A DNA stretch of 64,000 nt from assembly GCF_036488675.1 (NCBI RefSeq), contig NZ_CP133151.1, forward strand, positions 124,001 through 188,000, in the 5' to 3' direction. Made by a program: the position numbers and the translations under genes. Each line of letters starts with the position of its first letter. The first letter of the stretch is position 1. The notes below the pieces were generated by a model, which saw only the letters and a list, made by a program, of their open reading frames with translations, did no database searches and was not told where the DNA came from. Shown here piece by piece: positions 35,835 to 46,188 of the stretch. The stretch is from Sinorhizobium chiapasense (lineage in GTDB: Bacteria > Pseudomonadota > Alphaproteobacteria > Rhizobiales > Rhizobiaceae).

Positions 35835-36540
35835 TCTGGACTCTACTTCTACACAACATTACTACACGTTATGGATTAGCCCGCCCCACATCAAGAAATC
35901 CTTAATGGATTCATCCGATCCAAGCGTGAGATCTGGTTCGAGTCATACGGTGTGAATTCGGGTCAGTAGGACGCGGCTACCTCGGTCACCCCCGGTTCTG
36001 GTACCTGCATCTGCGCGACCAGAAGCATCCAGAGCTGAGGCCTAGCTCAATGCGCTGCTCCAGTATCAGGTCGCCGAAAATCGCGGCCGGTTCATGGTCG
36101 AGACGCTTGGCGCCCGCATCGCAGTCAATGGGGCGATGGCGCCCACGCGAAGCCGTCGGGAGTCCGTCGCGCTTGTCACGCTGCAACACGTCAATGTCGC
36201 TTGGCATTGTCCGATATACGACAATGTTGGACATGGCGAGACTGCGGTTCAATCGAACACGCTGGTTCCAAAGAGGTTTCCTTCGGCACGCATATTGCTT
36301 CAGGCATCTGCAGACGCGTCATGGGATCAAAGATAAACGCGCGGAGATGTCGAAATGTTACCACCATGCTTTTTGTCGGTGCCTTCGTCCGGTCATTCCA
36401 CAGCTGGACGTTCCAAATGCCGTAGAGGCAAGGGCCCGAACCCGCCAAGCAACAGTCGAGCCGACGCTGCACGGGCGCTTTTGCCGAGGTTGCCCTTGCG
36501 CGCCCGCAACGATCACTATGGCCTGCTTGCCGGCAAAATC
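35835..36540. other. Degenerate region without supported gene
   Basis: About 700 bases with overlapping short frames on both strands. None has a recognisable motif. It lies between two remnants of one DPP-IV-like gene, so it is probably the result of rearrangement. No transposase or terminal repeat could be identified. Confidence 0.4.
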
Positions 36541-36740
36541 CCACGGCGGCCGTTCCTATTGAACGGAGCCGAGGGGTTCGTCTACCGAGGGACTAGTCGT
36601 GGCGGGCACCGGTTCATGCTGGTCGATGTCGCCACGGGCGTGAAGCGGCCCGCCTTCGATCAGGCCCTCCTGGCTGCGGTGCTAAATGGGTCGAGCCACA
36701 ACAGCTGTAATGCCGACCATCTTCGCTTGGAGGGCGGCCG
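36541..36740 (+). pseudogene. Fragment of dipeptidyl-peptidase-IV N-terminal-domain protein (N-terminal part)
   Basis: The frame reads GGHRFMLVDVATGVKRPAF followed by DQALLAAVLNG, matching the early region of S9/DPP-IV-type proteins (HRFVLVDPATGTKRPAFDHARLAAAL in the family). It is followed at once by the start of the M16 peptidase gene, so the remainder is missing. It precedes, in protein order, the piece found 2.3 kb to the left at 34030-34250, so the order of the pieces is swapped. Confidence 0.6.
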
Positions 36741-38138
36741 ATGATTCATGGAGGAATAAATTCGCGTATACGTGCATTTGCCCTGAGCATGGTTGCGCTG
36801 CAAACTCTGATGACCTTCGAAGCGGCGGCCGTCGAGGCCCCGCGAGACGAATCCGAGATCGGAAATTTCCTGCTGAGCAACGGCATGGAGGTGGTCGTCA
36901 TACCCGATCACCGGGCGCCGACTGTCACGCAGATGGTCTTTTACAAAGCCGGCAACGCCGATGAGCCACCCGGCAAATCGGGCATTGCTCATTTCTTGGA
37001 GCATCTCATGTTCAAGGGCACGAGCAAGCACCCGGCCGGCGAGTTTGACGCAAAGGTCGCAGAGATCGGCGGCGAGGAGAACGCCTTCACGTCGTCCGAC
37101 TACACCGCCTACTATCAGACTGTCACGCCGGAGGCGCTCGGGACGATGATGGAATTCGAAGCTGACCGGATGCGCCATCTCGTGCTCACGGACGCGGTGA
37201 TCGTGCCGGAGCGCGATGTCATTCTCCAGGAGCGGCGCTTGAGGGTCGAAGACAATCCGGAGGGGCTTCTCGAGGAGGAGACACAGGCGACGCTCTATCA
37301 GAACCATCCTTACCGTATCCCCGTCATCGGCTGGATGCACGAGATGGAACAGCTCAATCGCAGCGACGCCGTGGCGTTCTACGATCGCTACTACGCCCCG
37401 AACAACGCCATACTGGTCGTGGCAGGCGATGTGGACGCCGGAACGGTGTGGCGGCTCGCGGACAAGACCTACGGGGCCATACCGCGCGGCCCGGACCTGC
37501 CGCAGCGGGTGAGGCCGCAGGAGCCGGAGCAGAACACCAAACGAACGGTCGTGCTCACCGACCCGCGCGTGACCGTACCGAGCTTCGAAAAGTCGTGGGT
37601 GGCGCCCTGCTACAGAATAACCGAGCCGGGTGAAGCGGAAGCCCTTGATCTTCTGGCGGAAATTCTTGGCGGAGGAACGCGGAGCCGGATCAATCAGGAA
37701 TTGGTGGTGAAACAGGGAATTGCCTCCTGGGGCGGCGCCTATTTCCAGGGAAGATCGCTCGATCCGTCCAGCTTCACGATCTATGGCTCGCCGCGGGGCG
37801 AGGCGACGATCGAGGCGGTGGAAGACGCGCTCGACGCTGAAGTCCGGAAAATCATCGAGACCGGTGTTACCGATGTCGAACTGGAGAAGGGCAAGAACCG
37901 CTTGGTGCGCTCGATGATCTTCGCACGCGACAGCCAGACGGGAATGGCCAGCATCTACGGGAAGGCGCTTGCGACCGGCAGCACTGTTTACGACTTAGAG
38001 GCATGGCCGTTGAGGGTCCGCGCGGTAACTTCGACGCAGGTGCAGGCGGTTGCCAGAAAATATCTTAATCCGGACCGATCGGTGGCGGGATATCTGTTGC
38101 CGCGGGAAAGCGCGACCTCAGGAGACAAAAGCCGATGA
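36741..38138 (+). CDS. M16 family zinc metallopeptidase, catalytic partner (y4wA-like)
   Basis: 465 residues with a probable signal peptide (residues 1-30) and the zinc motif [10 protein letters not shown] (HxxEH), completed by the downstream glutamate in GGEENAFTS. This is the catalytic subunit of a two-gene M16B peptidase of the type carried as y4wA/y4wB on the symbiotic plasmid of strain NGR234. GGAGG lies 7 bases ahead of the ATG. The stop overlaps the next gene (ATGA). Location should be periplasmic. The substrate is unknown; M16 peptidases of other rhizobia can degrade host symbiosis peptides. Confidence 0.9.
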   Translation: MIHGGINSRIRAFALSMVALQTLMTFEAAAVEAPRDESEIGNFLLSNGMEVVVIPDHRAPTVTQMVFYKAGNADEPPGKSGIAHFLEHLMFKGTSKHPAGEFDAKVAEIGGEENAFTSSDYTAYYQTVTPEALGTMMEFEADRMRHLVLTDAVIVPERDVILQERRLRVEDNPEGLLEEETQATLYQNHPYRIPVIGWMHEMEQLNRSDAVAFYDRYYAPNNAILVVAGDVDAGTVWRLADKTYGAIPRGPDLPQRVRPQEPEQNTKRTVVLTDPRVTVPSFEKSWVAPCYRITEPGEAEALDLLAEILGGGTRSRINQELVVKQGIASWGGAYFQGRSLDPSSFTIYGSPRGEATIEAVEDALDAEVRKIIETGVTDVELEKGKNRLVRSMIFARDSQTGMASIYGKALATGSTVYDLEAWPLRVRAVTSTQVQAVARKYLNPDRSVAGYLLPRESATSGDKSR

Positions 38139-39478
38139 CAATGTTCAACCGACTGCCGATCGGTGCCGCCAAGCCACTGCTGGTCGCGCTCGTATTCTTA
38201 GGCCTTGCCGCGATGCCGGCTCGGGCGGCCATGGCCATCCAGGAAGTCAGGACATCGAGCGGGATCAAGGCCTGGCTGGTGGAAGACTATTCGATACCGA
38301 TCGTTACCGTCCGTTTCGCGTTCCGGGGCGGGAGCACGCAGGATCCCTCCGGTAAGGAGGGCCTTGCCAATCTCATGGCCGGGTTGTTCGACGAAGGGGC
38401 CGGCGACCTTGACAGAGAAGCCTTCCAGGAGCGGCTGGACGATGCTGGCGCCGAGATGCGGTTCGACGCCGGGCGCGATGCGGTCTACGGCTCCATGCGA
38501 GTGCTTGCCGATCAAAAGGATGTTGCGTTCGATCTTCTCCGGCTGGCCATCGAGCAGCCACGCTTCGACCAAGGACCGACGGATCGCGTCCGCGCTCAGA
38601 TCGTCTCCGGCATCACCGCGGAGGCCAAGGATCCGGAGGCGGTGGCAAAGATCGCATGGGGGAAGGCGCTCTATGGCGAGCATCCGTACTCCCGGCAGGA
38701 CGAAGGCACCGAGCAGACCCTTGCCACTGCCAAACCCTCCGATCTTAAGGCGCTTCGTAAGCGGCTGTTCGCGCGCGGCAACCTGACCATCGCCGTGGCG
38801 GGAGCGATCGACGCGGGTGCGCTCAAGCGCGATCTGGATCGGATATTCGGCGGGTTGCCTGCTGAACCCTCCCTGGTGCCGGTTGCAGAAACCGCGCCCA
38901 AGCTGGCGCAGGAGGTTCGCATCCCGTATGACCTGCCCCAGACTGGGCTGCGCCTGGCTTATGCCGGGGTCAGCGACAAAGACCCGCGGTTCTTCGCAGC
39001 CTATCTGATGAACCACATCCTCGGGGGAGAAGCGTTCACGTCCAGGCTCTGGAACGAGGTGCGCGAGAAGCGAGGGCTCGCTTATCACATCGGATCTACC
39101 CTCGTGAACAACGACCATGCCTCGGCGCTCGTAATCGGCACGGGGACCCGCCCGGATCGGGCCGCAGAGACGCTGTCCCTCGTTCGCACCGAGGTGAGGC
39201 GGATGGCGGAGGAGGGCGTCAGCGAGGAGGAGCTCGAAGCAGCGAAGAAGAACGTCATCGGCGGTTACGCCGTCGACCATCTCAACTCATCCAGCGCGAT
39301 CGCCAACACTCTGGTCGCAATCCAGATGGAAGATCTCGGCATCGACTATATCGAGCGGCGGAAACGGCTGATCCAGGCCGTAACTGTGGAGGATGTCCGG
39401 TCGGTCGCAAAACAGCTTCTCTCCGCTGACCCCGCCGTGATGATCGTCGGAGCGCCGCTCGAGCGAAGGAAAGGATAA
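38135..39478 (+). CDS. M16 family peptidase-like protein, non-catalytic partner (y4wB-like)
   Basis: 447 residues with a signal peptide (hydrophobic [18 protein letters not shown]). The chain has the M16 fold, but the place of the HxxEH zinc motif reads [15 protein letters not shown], so it cannot bind zinc there and acts as the structural partner, holding the R-Y type substrate-binding pair ([21 protein letters not shown], in parts) late in the chain. It overlaps the catalytic gene by four bases and surely forms the heterodimer with it. Confidence 0.9.
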   Translation: MTMFNRLPIGAAKPLLVALVFLGLAAMPARAAMAIQEVRTSSGIKAWLVEDYSIPIVTVRFAFRGGSTQDPSGKEGLANLMAGLFDEGAGDLDREAFQERLDDAGAEMRFDAGRDAVYGSMRVLADQKDVAFDLLRLAIEQPRFDQGPTDRVRAQIVSGITAEAKDPEAVAKIAWGKALYGEHPYSRQDEGTEQTLATAKPSDLKALRKRLFARGNLTIAVAGAIDAGALKRDLDRIFGGLPAEPSLVPVAETAPKLAQEVRIPYDLPQTGLRLAYAGVSDKDPRFFAAYLMNHILGGEAFTSRLWNEVREKRGLAYHIGSTLVNNDHASALVIGTGTRPDRAAETLSLVRTEVRRMAEEGVSEEELEAAKKNVIGGYAVDHLNSSSAIANTLVAIQMEDLGIDYIERRKRLIQAVTVEDVRSVAKQLLSADPAVMIVGAPLERRKG

Positions 39479-39764
39479 CGGGCCACAGGGAAAGCTCGCC
39501 TCTCGGCGGCGGCCGGGCAGCTTCTCCAGTGCCATGGGGCGGCTGGCCGGGCCTGCGCACCTCCCTGTGGTCAAGCGTAGCCGTGCGACTCAGCACCACC
39601 GACAGCAAGGGTATTGTGACATCTGCTCAGTGGTGTGCACTGTCCAGAAGCCTGCGAAATCCTGCGTCCGCCTTGCGCTCCCAAATGCAAGTATGTGAAC
39701 CAAGCTCGGCCGGCGCCGCCGGCGCGCGCTGCAGATACCGGTCGCAGATGCCGAGAACACGGCG

Positions 39765-41159
39765 CTAGTAGGGGGCGCGGTCGAGATAAGCGTCAAATGC
39801 GGCAGCGACAGCTCGAAGCAGAAAGCGATGCTCCTGCCGCACGCGGACGAAACCATTGTCAATGTCCACGATCCCGTCCTCGGCCAACATCGCCAAGCGC
39901 TCAGCTGGATCGACAAAGAGGATCGGATCAAATCCGTGAGCGGCGCAGATTGCCGGCACGTCCGCCTCTAAATTGCACATGAGCCGCTCGATGATCTCGG
40001 CTCGCACGCGATCTTCGCCGGTGAGACGGCAGCCCCTTGATGTCGCGAGGTGACCAGCTGCGATGTGTCGGCTATACGAACTCTGAGTAAGTTCGTTCTG
40101 GACATACCCTTCGCCTAGACGACCGATAGCCGACGCGCCGAAGCCGATCAGGGTTTGGCAGGTGTCGGCCGAGTAACCCAGGGAATTGCGCCGCAGGCGT
40201 CCGGCTCTCTGCGCCAGCGCGAGCTCGTCATCCGGCAACGCGAAATGGTCGAGGCCGATCTGGCGATACCCGGCGGCAACCAGCGTGTCTGCCACGGCCG
40301 CTGCCTGTTCCGCGCGGGCAGCCGCGTCCGGTAGTGCCGTCCCATCGATGAGGCGCTGATTTTTTCGATAGGAAGGAACGTGCGCGTAACCGAACACCGC
40401 AAACCGGTCGGGGCGCATCGCGATTGCCGTCGTTGCGCTCTCGACACAGAACTGCACTGTTTGATGCGGGAGACCGTACATGAGGTCGAAATTGATGCGG
40501 CTTACTTTATGCCGGCGCAGGTTCTCGACGGCAGCCGTCACTTGCGCCTCGCTCTGGACTCGATTGATCGCCTTTTGAACAATGGGATCGAAGCTCTGCA
40601 CGCCGAGGCTCGCGCGGTTCACCTCCGCTGCCTCCAAGGCTTCGGCCATCTCCGTGGTGAACGTGCGCGGGTCGATCTCGACAGCGACGGTAGCCGCTTT
40701 CTCGAACGCGAAGCGGCGGCGCAGAAGTTCCATTAGGGCGAGAAACTCCGCTGGCGGCATGATGGTTGGCGATCCGCCGCCGAAATGCACGTCTCTGACG
40801 GTTAGTGCCTGCGGCGCCAGCGCCGCAACTAAACTGATTTCCGTTCCTAGCATCGCCAGGTGATCGACGATCGACGCATTCCGACGAGTGATGCTGGTAG
40901 GAAAGCCGCAATACCAGCACATTGACCGACAGAATGGAACGTGGAGATAGATCGACACAGCATCGTCAGCTGGCAGGACTTTCAGCCATTCCTCGCAAGC
41001 CTTGGCGCCGACCGCCTGGGAAAACTCCGGTACGGTTGGATAGATCGTGTACCAAGGCAGACGGGCATCATAATACTTTGTATGGAGGGAGGTCGGCGGC
41101 GTGATGCCGGCTGACTTTCGTCCCCACTCGGACCGAGAGGATGTCCAGATCCCTCGCAT
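39765..41159 (-). CDS. hemN: Oxygen-independent coproporphyrinogen III dehydrogenase
   Basis: 464 residues, radical-SAM enzyme of haem synthesis at low oxygen. The radical-SAM motif CRSMCWYC (CxxxCxxC) is about 55 residues in, preceded by YYDARLPWYTIYPTVPEFS, the standard HemN opening, and followed by DVHFGGGSPTIMP and SLGVQSFDPIVQKAINRVQ. The start at 41159 has AAGGAGAGAG just before it; the open frame runs further upstream without family sequence. It is divergent from hupS. Anaerobic haem supply fits the microaerobic nodule and the cytochrome b HupC, but no FNR/FixK box was seen upstream. Confidence 0.93.
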   Translation of the reverse strand: MRGIWTSSRSEWGRKSAGITPPTSLHTKYYDARLPWYTIYPTVPEFSQAVGAKACEEWLKVLPADDAVSIYLHVPFCRSMCWYCGFPTSITRRNASIVDHLAMLGTEISLVAALAPQALTVRDVHFGGGSPTIMPPAEFLALMELLRRRFAFEKAATVAVEIDPRTFTTEMAEALEAAEVNRASLGVQSFDPIVQKAINRVQSEAQVTAAVENLRRHKVSRINFDLMYGLPHQTVQFCVESATTAIAMRPDRFAVFGYAHVPSYRKNQRLIDGTALPDAAARAEQAAAVADTLVAAGYRQIGLDHFALPDDELALAQRAGRLRRNSLGYSADTCQTLIGFGASAIGRLGEGYVQNELTQSSYSRHIAAGHLATSRGCRLTGEDRVRAEIIERLMCNLEADVPAICAAHGFDPILFVDPAERLAMLAEDGIVDIDNGFVRVRQEHRFLLRAVAAAFDAYLDRAPY

Positions 41160-41379
41160 CCTCTCTCCTTGCATCGAATGGGATCCCGCACCCAGGATGC
41201 TTTTTTGGCCGTCAGCCATCACCGTTTTCCGCCACCTGAATGCCATTCGGCAATGCCCGCCGCCTTCAAGCATGGAGGTTCAAAACTCATGCCGATTGCG
41301 CTGCCGGTATCGACAAACCGATTTCGCGGTAGTTTCAGATTATTAGCGTTCGACTGAAAAAGAGCCATCGAACGAATAA

Positions 41380-41395
41380 TGTCGCGCGTTCGACA
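41380..41395. promoter_or_regulatory. Candidate NifA upstream activator site
   Basis: TGTCGCGCGTTCGACA is a perfect TGT-N10-ACA NifA site in the hemN-hupS intergenic region. It lies about 340 bases upstream of the candidate sigma-54 promoter of hupS, farther than usual (commonly 80-150), so its role is uncertain; it might also serve the hemN side. Confidence 0.45.
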
Positions 41396-41717
41396 AATAC
41401 GACAGAATTGTCGGCAATCACCCTCATCGGCCTGGGTTGGCGACGACCACTCGTGGGACAATAGCCATGCTTGGCCGACGCTATTCGGAGGACTGGGACA
41501 GCCTAATGTCCGTTTCACTCGAAACGATGTTGACGAAAGCCGCAGGACCACCGGAAGTGCCGAAGACGAACTCGATTGATGAGCCGTTATCTGCCACCTC
41601 GCATGTCGTTTGAGGACGACGATCGCGATCGTTGCCACGCCAATCCGCTTCGGTTCTCCTCTGAAATAGATAATTCGCAACAATGCGCTAGCGACAGGGT
41701 GGTCGGTGAACTGGGAC

Positions 41718-41733
41718 CGGTCCGTTTCTTGCA
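41718..41733 (+). promoter_or_regulatory. Candidate sigma-54 (-24/-12) promoter of hupS
   Basis: CGGTCCGTTTCTTGCA has the invariant GG and GC ten bases apart, plus the CG after the -24 element and a full TTGCA, compared with consensus TGGCACG-N4-TTGCW. It lies 73 bases before the hupS ATG. In R. leguminosarum the hup structural genes are transcribed from a NifA-dependent sigma-54 promoter, so this fits. Confidence 0.65.
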
Positions 41734-41805
41734 GGATCTCCCTGTGACGGAGCCGGTTGCCGATCCGGACGACTGAATCGGGGGCCGGATTGCTGGAGGA
41801 GCGCG

Positions 41806-42885
41806 ATGGCAACTGTTGAAACCTTCTATGATGTCATTCGCGGCCAGGGGATCACCCGGCGCAGCTTCACCAAATTCTGCAGTCTGACGGCTGCGAGTCT
41901 TGGCCTCGGTCCGGGTGCGGCGACCGCCATGGTCGAAGCGCTCGAGACCAAGGAACGCGTGCCCGTCATCTGGATGCACGGGCTCGAATGCACCTGCTGC
42001 TCGGAAAGCTTCATCCGTTCGGCCCATCCGTTGGTAAAGGATGTCGTGCTGTCGATGATCTCGCTCGATTACGATGAGATGATTATGGCCGCTGCCGGCC
42101 ATCAGGCCGAGGCCATTCTCGAGGAAACCAAGGCGAAGTATAAGGGCAAGTACATCCTGGCCGTCGAGGGCAATGCGCCGCTCAACGAGAACGGCATGTT
42201 CTGCATCGACGGTGGACGGCCATTCGTCGAGAAGCTGAAGTGGATGGCAGAGGACGCGATGGCCGTCATTGCCTGGGGCACCTGTGCCTCGTGGGGCTGC
42301 GTACAGGCGGCCAGACCGAACCCGACCCAGGCGACCCCGATCGACAAGGTAATCCGCGGCAAGCCGATCATCAAGGTTCCCGGCTGTCCCCCGATCGCCG
42401 AGGTGATGACCGGCGTCGTCACCTTCATCACCACTTTCGACAAGTTGCCCGAGCTCGACCGTCAGGGGCGGCCGAAGATGTTCTATTCGCAGCGCATCCA
42501 CGACAAATGTTATCGCCGCCCCCATTTCGACGCCGGCCAGTTCGTGGAGGAATGGGACGACGAGGGCGCGCGCAAGGGCTACTGTCTCTACAAGACGGGT
42601 TGCAAGGGGCCGACGACCTATAACGCCTGTTCCACGGTGCGCTGGAACGAAGGCGTCTCTTTCCCTATCCAGTCGGGCCATGGCTGCATCGGTTGCTCCG
42701 AGAAAGGTTTCTGGGATCAGGGCAGCTTCTATGACCGGCTGACCAACGTCCACCAGTTAGGCATCGAGGCCAATGCCGACAAGATCGGCTTGACCGCTGC
42801 GGGGGTCGTCGGTGGTGCGATCGCCGCGCATGCCGCGGTGACTGTCGTCAAGCGCGTAACCACGAAGCGCGAAGCCGACGCATAA
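41806..42885 (+). CDS. hupS: Uptake [NiFe]-hydrogenase small subunit, oxygen-tolerant type
   Basis: 359 residues. A Tat signal with twin arginines (ITRRSFTKF, residues 17-24) sends the folded dimer to the periplasmic side; a C-terminal hydrophobic helix ([19 protein letters not shown]) anchors it. The cysteine set for three iron-sulfur clusters is present. [10 protein letters not shown] (C62, C64, C65) and [10 protein letters not shown] (C160, C165) include the two extra cysteines that make a [4Fe-3S] proximal cluster, known from E. coli Hyd-1 and R. eutropha MBH and linked to oxygen tolerance. GGAGGAG precedes the ATG. It takes electrons from H2 oxidation at HupL and passes them to HupC. Confidence 0.97.
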   Translation: MATVETFYDVIRGQGITRRSFTKFCSLTAASLGLGPGAATAMVEALETKERVPVIWMHGLECTCCSESFIRSAHPLVKDVVLSMISLDYDEMIMAAAGHQAEAILEETKAKYKGKYILAVEGNAPLNENGMFCIDGGRPFVEKLKWMAEDAMAVIAWGTCASWGCVQAARPNPTQATPIDKVIRGKPIIKVPGCPPIAEVMTGVVTFITTFDKLPELDRQGRPKMFYSQRIHDKCYRRPHFDAGQFVEEWDDEGARKGYCLYKTGCKGPTTYNACSTVRWNEGVSFPIQSGHGCIGCSEKGFWDQGSFYDRLTNVHQLGIEANADKIGLTAAGVVGGAIAAHAAVTVVKRVTTKREADA

Positions 42886-42908
42886 TGCTCACGCCAGGAA
42901 ACACCACC

Positions 42909-44699
42909 ATGAAGATCGAAACTCCAAACGGCTTCACGCTGGACAATTCCGGCAAGCGCATCGTCGTCGATCCCGTCACCCGCATCGAGGGCCATATGCG
43001 GATTGAGGTCAATGTCGACGAGAACAACATCATCCGCAACGCCGTGTCGACGGGCACCATGTGGCGAGGCATCGAGGTGATCCTCAAGAACCGCGATCCG
43101 CGCGACGCATGGGCGTTCACGGAGCGCATCTGTGGCGTCTGCACGGGCACGCACGCCTTGACGTCGGTGCGAGCGGTGGAAAACGCCCTCGGCATCACCA
43201 TTCCCGAAAACGCCAATTCCATCCGCAACCTCATGCAGCTTGCCCTGCAGGTGCATGACCACGTGGTGCACTTCTATCACCTGCACGCCCTCGACTGGGT
43301 GGACGTCGTCTCGTCGCTCTCGGCCGACCCCAAGGCGACGTCGGCACTGGCACAGTCGGTATCCGACTGGCCGCTCTCCTCGCCGGGTTATTTCAAGGAC
43401 ATCCAGACGCGGCTCAAGAAATTCGTCGAGTCGGGTCAGCCCGGTCCCTTCAAGAACGGCTATTGGGGCAACGCTTCCTACAAACTGCCGCCCGAGGCAA
43501 ACCTGATGGCGTTGGCGCACTATCTCGAGGCGCTCGATTTCCAGAAGGAGATCGTCAAGATCCACTCGATCTTCGGTGGGAAGAACCCGCATCCGAACTG
43601 GCTTGTCGGTGGCGTGCCCTGTCCAATCAATATTGACGGGACCGGTGGCGTCGGCGCTATCAACATGGAACGGCTGAATGTGGTCACCTCGGTCATCGAC
43701 CAACTGATCGAGTTCAACGAGAAAGTCTACATCCCCGATATCATGGCCATCGGCTCCTTCTACAAGGACTGGCTCTATGGCGGCGGCCTCTCCGGCAAGA
43801 ATGTGCTCGCCTATGGCGACGTGCCGGAGCACGCCAACGACTATTCGGATGCGAGCCTAAAGCTGCCGCGGGGCGCGATCATCAACGGCAATCTCGCGGA
43901 AGTGCATCCGGTGGACCATGCCGATCCCGAGGAGATCCAGGAATTCGTGACCCACTCCTGGTACAAATATCCCGACGAAAGCAAAGGCCTGCATCCCTTT
44001 GACGGCGTCACCGAGCCGCATTACGAGCTCGGGCCCAACGCCAGGGGCACCAAGACCAATATCGAACAGCTTGACGAGGGCGCGAAATATTCCTGGATCA
44101 AGGCGCCGCGCTGGCGGGGCCATGCGATGGAGGTCGGGCCGCTCGCGCGCTGGGTCATCGGGTACGCCCAGAACAAGGCCGAGTTCAAGGATCCGGTCGA
44201 CAAGGTGCTCAAGGATCTTGGCCTGCCGGTATCGGCGCTCTTCTCGACGCTTGGCCGCACTGCCGCCCGCGCGCTCGAATCGAGCTGGGCCGGCCACCAG
44301 ATGCGCTACTTCCAGAACAAGCTGATCGCCAATATCAGGGCCGGCAATTCTTCCACGGCCAATGTCGACAAGTGGAAGCCGGAAACGTGGCCCAAGGAGG
44401 TCAAGGGCGTCGGCTTCACGGAGGCGCCGCGCGGCGCGCTCGCGCATTGGATCAAGATCAAGGATGGCAGGATCGAAAATTACCAGTGTGTCGTTCCCAC
44501 GACATGGAATGCCAGTCCACGTGATCCGGCCGGCAACATCGGCGCCTTCGAGGCGTCGCTGATGGATACGCCGATGTCCGACCCCGCTCAGCCGCTTGAA
44601 ATCCTGAGGACCATCCATTCCTTCGATCCGTGCCTGGCATGCTCGACTCATGTCATGAGCCGGGACGGGCAGGAAAGGGCCAGGGTCCAGGTCCGCTGA
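42909..44699 (+). CDS. hupL: Uptake [NiFe]-hydrogenase large subunit
   Basis: 596 residues. The nickel-iron site ligands are [10 protein letters not shown] (C75, C78) and DPCLACSTH near the C-terminus; after that histidine a 15-residue tail ([15 protein letters not shown]) remains to be removed by HupD once nickel is in. The N-terminal [14 protein letters not shown] is the family L1 region. It oxidises H2 made by nitrogenase. The ATG at 42909 is preferred over an in-frame ATG 24 bases upstream that overlaps the hupS stop, because CAGGAAA precedes it and homologues start there. Confidence 0.97.
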   Translation: MKIETPNGFTLDNSGKRIVVDPVTRIEGHMRIEVNVDENNIIRNAVSTGTMWRGIEVILKNRDPRDAWAFTERICGVCTGTHALTSVRAVENALGITIPENANSIRNLMQLALQVHDHVVHFYHLHALDWVDVVSSLSADPKATSALAQSVSDWPLSSPGYFKDIQTRLKKFVESGQPGPFKNGYWGNASYKLPPEANLMALAHYLEALDFQKEIVKIHSIFGGKNPHPNWLVGGVPCPINIDGTGGVGAINMERLNVVTSVIDQLIEFNEKVYIPDIMAIGSFYKDWLYGGGLSGKNVLAYGDVPEHANDYSDASLKLPRGAIINGNLAEVHPVDHADPEEIQEFVTHSWYKYPDESKGLHPFDGVTEPHYELGPNARGTKTNIEQLDEGAKYSWIKAPRWRGHAMEVGPLARWVIGYAQNKAEFKDPVDKVLKDLGLPVSALFSTLGRTAARALESSWAGHQMRYFQNKLIANIRAGNSSTANVDKWKPETWPKEVKGVGFTEAPRGALAHWIKIKDGRIENYQCVVPTTWNASPRDPAGNIGAFEASLMDTPMSDPAQPLEILRTIHSFDPCLACSTHVMSRDGQERARVQVR

Positions 44700-44711
44700 G
44701 GAGGTTCGGTG

Positions 44712-45425
44712 ATGACGATCCATCAATCGCTTGCCGCCGACGCCAACAGCGAAAAGGCCGTCGAGCAGAGCGTCTACTTCTACCAGGCGCCGGTGCGCCT
44801 GTGGCACTGGGGCAACGCCTTTTCGATCCTGACGCTCGCTCTGACCGGCTATTTCATAGGCTCGCCGCTGCCGTCCGTGCCCGGCGAGGCGAGCGCCAAC
44901 TACCTGATGGGTCATATCCGCTTCATCCACTTCGCGGCGGCGCAGACCCTTTCTGTGCTTCTGATCCTGCGGCTCTATTGGGTTTTCGTGGGCAACGTGC
45001 ATGCCCGCCAGATCTTCTACGTGCCCATGCGCGGCCGTTTCTGGAAGGAGTGTTTGCATGAAGTGCGCGGGTATATGTTCATGGCCCGCCAACCGAAGAG
45101 ACATGTCGGCCATAACCCACTGGCGCGGCTCACCATGTTCCTCATGTTTACCCTGCCGCTGTTCTTCATGGTGATCACTGGTTTTGCGCTCTACAGCGAA
45201 GGCGCCGGCCGCGACAGTTGGGAATATGTGCTTTTCGGCTGGGTGTTCTCGATCTGGCCGAATAGCCAGGATATCCACACCCTCCATCATCTCGGCATGT
45301 GGGTCATACTCGTCTTCGTGATCATCCACATCTATGTGGCGGTACGCGAGGACATCATGAGTCGGCAAAGCGTCATCTCGTCGATAATCTCGGGCGAGCG
45401 ACTCTTCAAGGACGTGGAGGACTAG
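44712..45425 (+). CDS. hupC: Ni/Fe-hydrogenase b-type cytochrome subunit
   Basis: 237 residues, four hydrophobic helices, with the haem-ligand histidines of the HupC/HyaC family (VRLWHWGNAFSI near the start; IRFIHFAAAQ; HTLHHLGMW; IIHIYVAVRED at the end). It anchors the hydrogenase in the membrane and passes electrons to quinone. The upstream AGGAGG suits either this ATG or the GTG just before it. It follows hupL by 12 bases. Confidence 0.95.
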   Translation: MTIHQSLAADANSEKAVEQSVYFYQAPVRLWHWGNAFSILTLALTGYFIGSPLPSVPGEASANYLMGHIRFIHFAAAQTLSVLLILRLYWVFVGNVHARQIFYVPMRGRFWKECLHEVRGYMFMARQPKRHVGHNPLARLTMFLMFTLPLFFMVITGFALYSEGAGRDSWEYVLFGWVFSIWPNSQDIHTLHHLGMWVILVFVIIHIYVAVREDIMSRQSVISSIISGERLFKDVED

Positions 45426-45429
45426 ACGG

Positions 45430-46032
45430 TTGCTCCATCGTCAACCGGCCATTCGCCCCGCGCCCCGTGTTCTCGTTCTCGGAATCGGCAATATCCTGTG
45501 GGCCGACGAGGGGTTCGGCGTGCGTGCGGTCGAAGCCTTCCACAGGGCTTACGAAGTGCCTGCCAACGTGACCATCCTCGACGGCGGCACACAGGGCCTT
45601 CACCTGGTTCAGTTCGTCAACGAACATGATCGGCTCATCGTCTTCGACGCCATCGACTACGGCCTCGTACCAGGCACGATGAAGGTGGTGGAGGACGATG
45701 AAGTGCCGAAATTTACCAGCGCGAAAAAAATGAGCCTACACCAGACCGGCTTCCAGGAAGTGCTGAGCGCGGCAGACCTTATGGGGCACTACCCCGAGCG
45801 CCTGACCCTGATCGGTTGCCAGCCGCTTGATCTCGAAGACTGGGGTGGTCCGCTGACGGCGCCGGTCAGGGCCGTCATTCCGGCGGCCGTCGAAACCGCC
45901 GTCCGGATATTGCGGGACTGGGGCGTTGGCGTTGCCGGGAGGCCGAAGGGAGCGGTGGTTCCGCCGCTCCTCGAAAACGATATCGACCTTGAAAATTATG
46001 AGCGCCGTGCCGAGCCGGCCGCGTCGAACTAG
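45430..46032 (+). CDS. hupD: Hydrogenase maturation endopeptidase
   Basis: 200 residues, M52 family. The opening VLVLGIGNILWADEGFGVRAVE contains the first metal-binding acid, with further acid and histidine ligands in FDAIDYG and the later SLHQTGFQEVL. It cuts the C-terminal tail from HupL after nickel insertion. The start is a TTG; no ATG or GTG fits the frame, and the family core begins only 14 residues later. It starts 5 bases after hupC. Confidence 0.93.
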   Translation: MLHRQPAIRPAPRVLVLGIGNILWADEGFGVRAVEAFHRAYEVPANVTILDGGTQGLHLVQFVNEHDRLIVFDAIDYGLVPGTMKVVEDDEVPKFTSAKKMSLHQTGFQEVLSAADLMGHYPERLTLIGCQPLDLEDWGGPLTAPVRAVIPAAVETAVRILRDWGVGVAGRPKGAVVPPLLENDIDLENYERRAEPAASN

Positions 46033-46188
46033 GAAGAGGGATCCCCATGGCGGCGCTTGCCGCGCTGTGCCGGCGCGCCTCTGCTTGCCGGCTGCGCATC
46101 TCTTGAAGGGGGCCGTTGGGATTCGCACGGCCGGCCCCGTGCCTGGACTCCCGATTTTGCAAGATCGGAACGACAGAGGAGGAGCATT

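Noticed and set aside
41219..41812. Open frame on the minus strand across the hemN-hupS intergenic region
   Set aside because: No ribosome site or family pattern, and it runs through the candidate hup promoter.
46033..46188. Possible remnant of hupE between hupD and hupF
   Set aside because: The 156 bases give no stretch similar to the HupE membrane helices in any frame.
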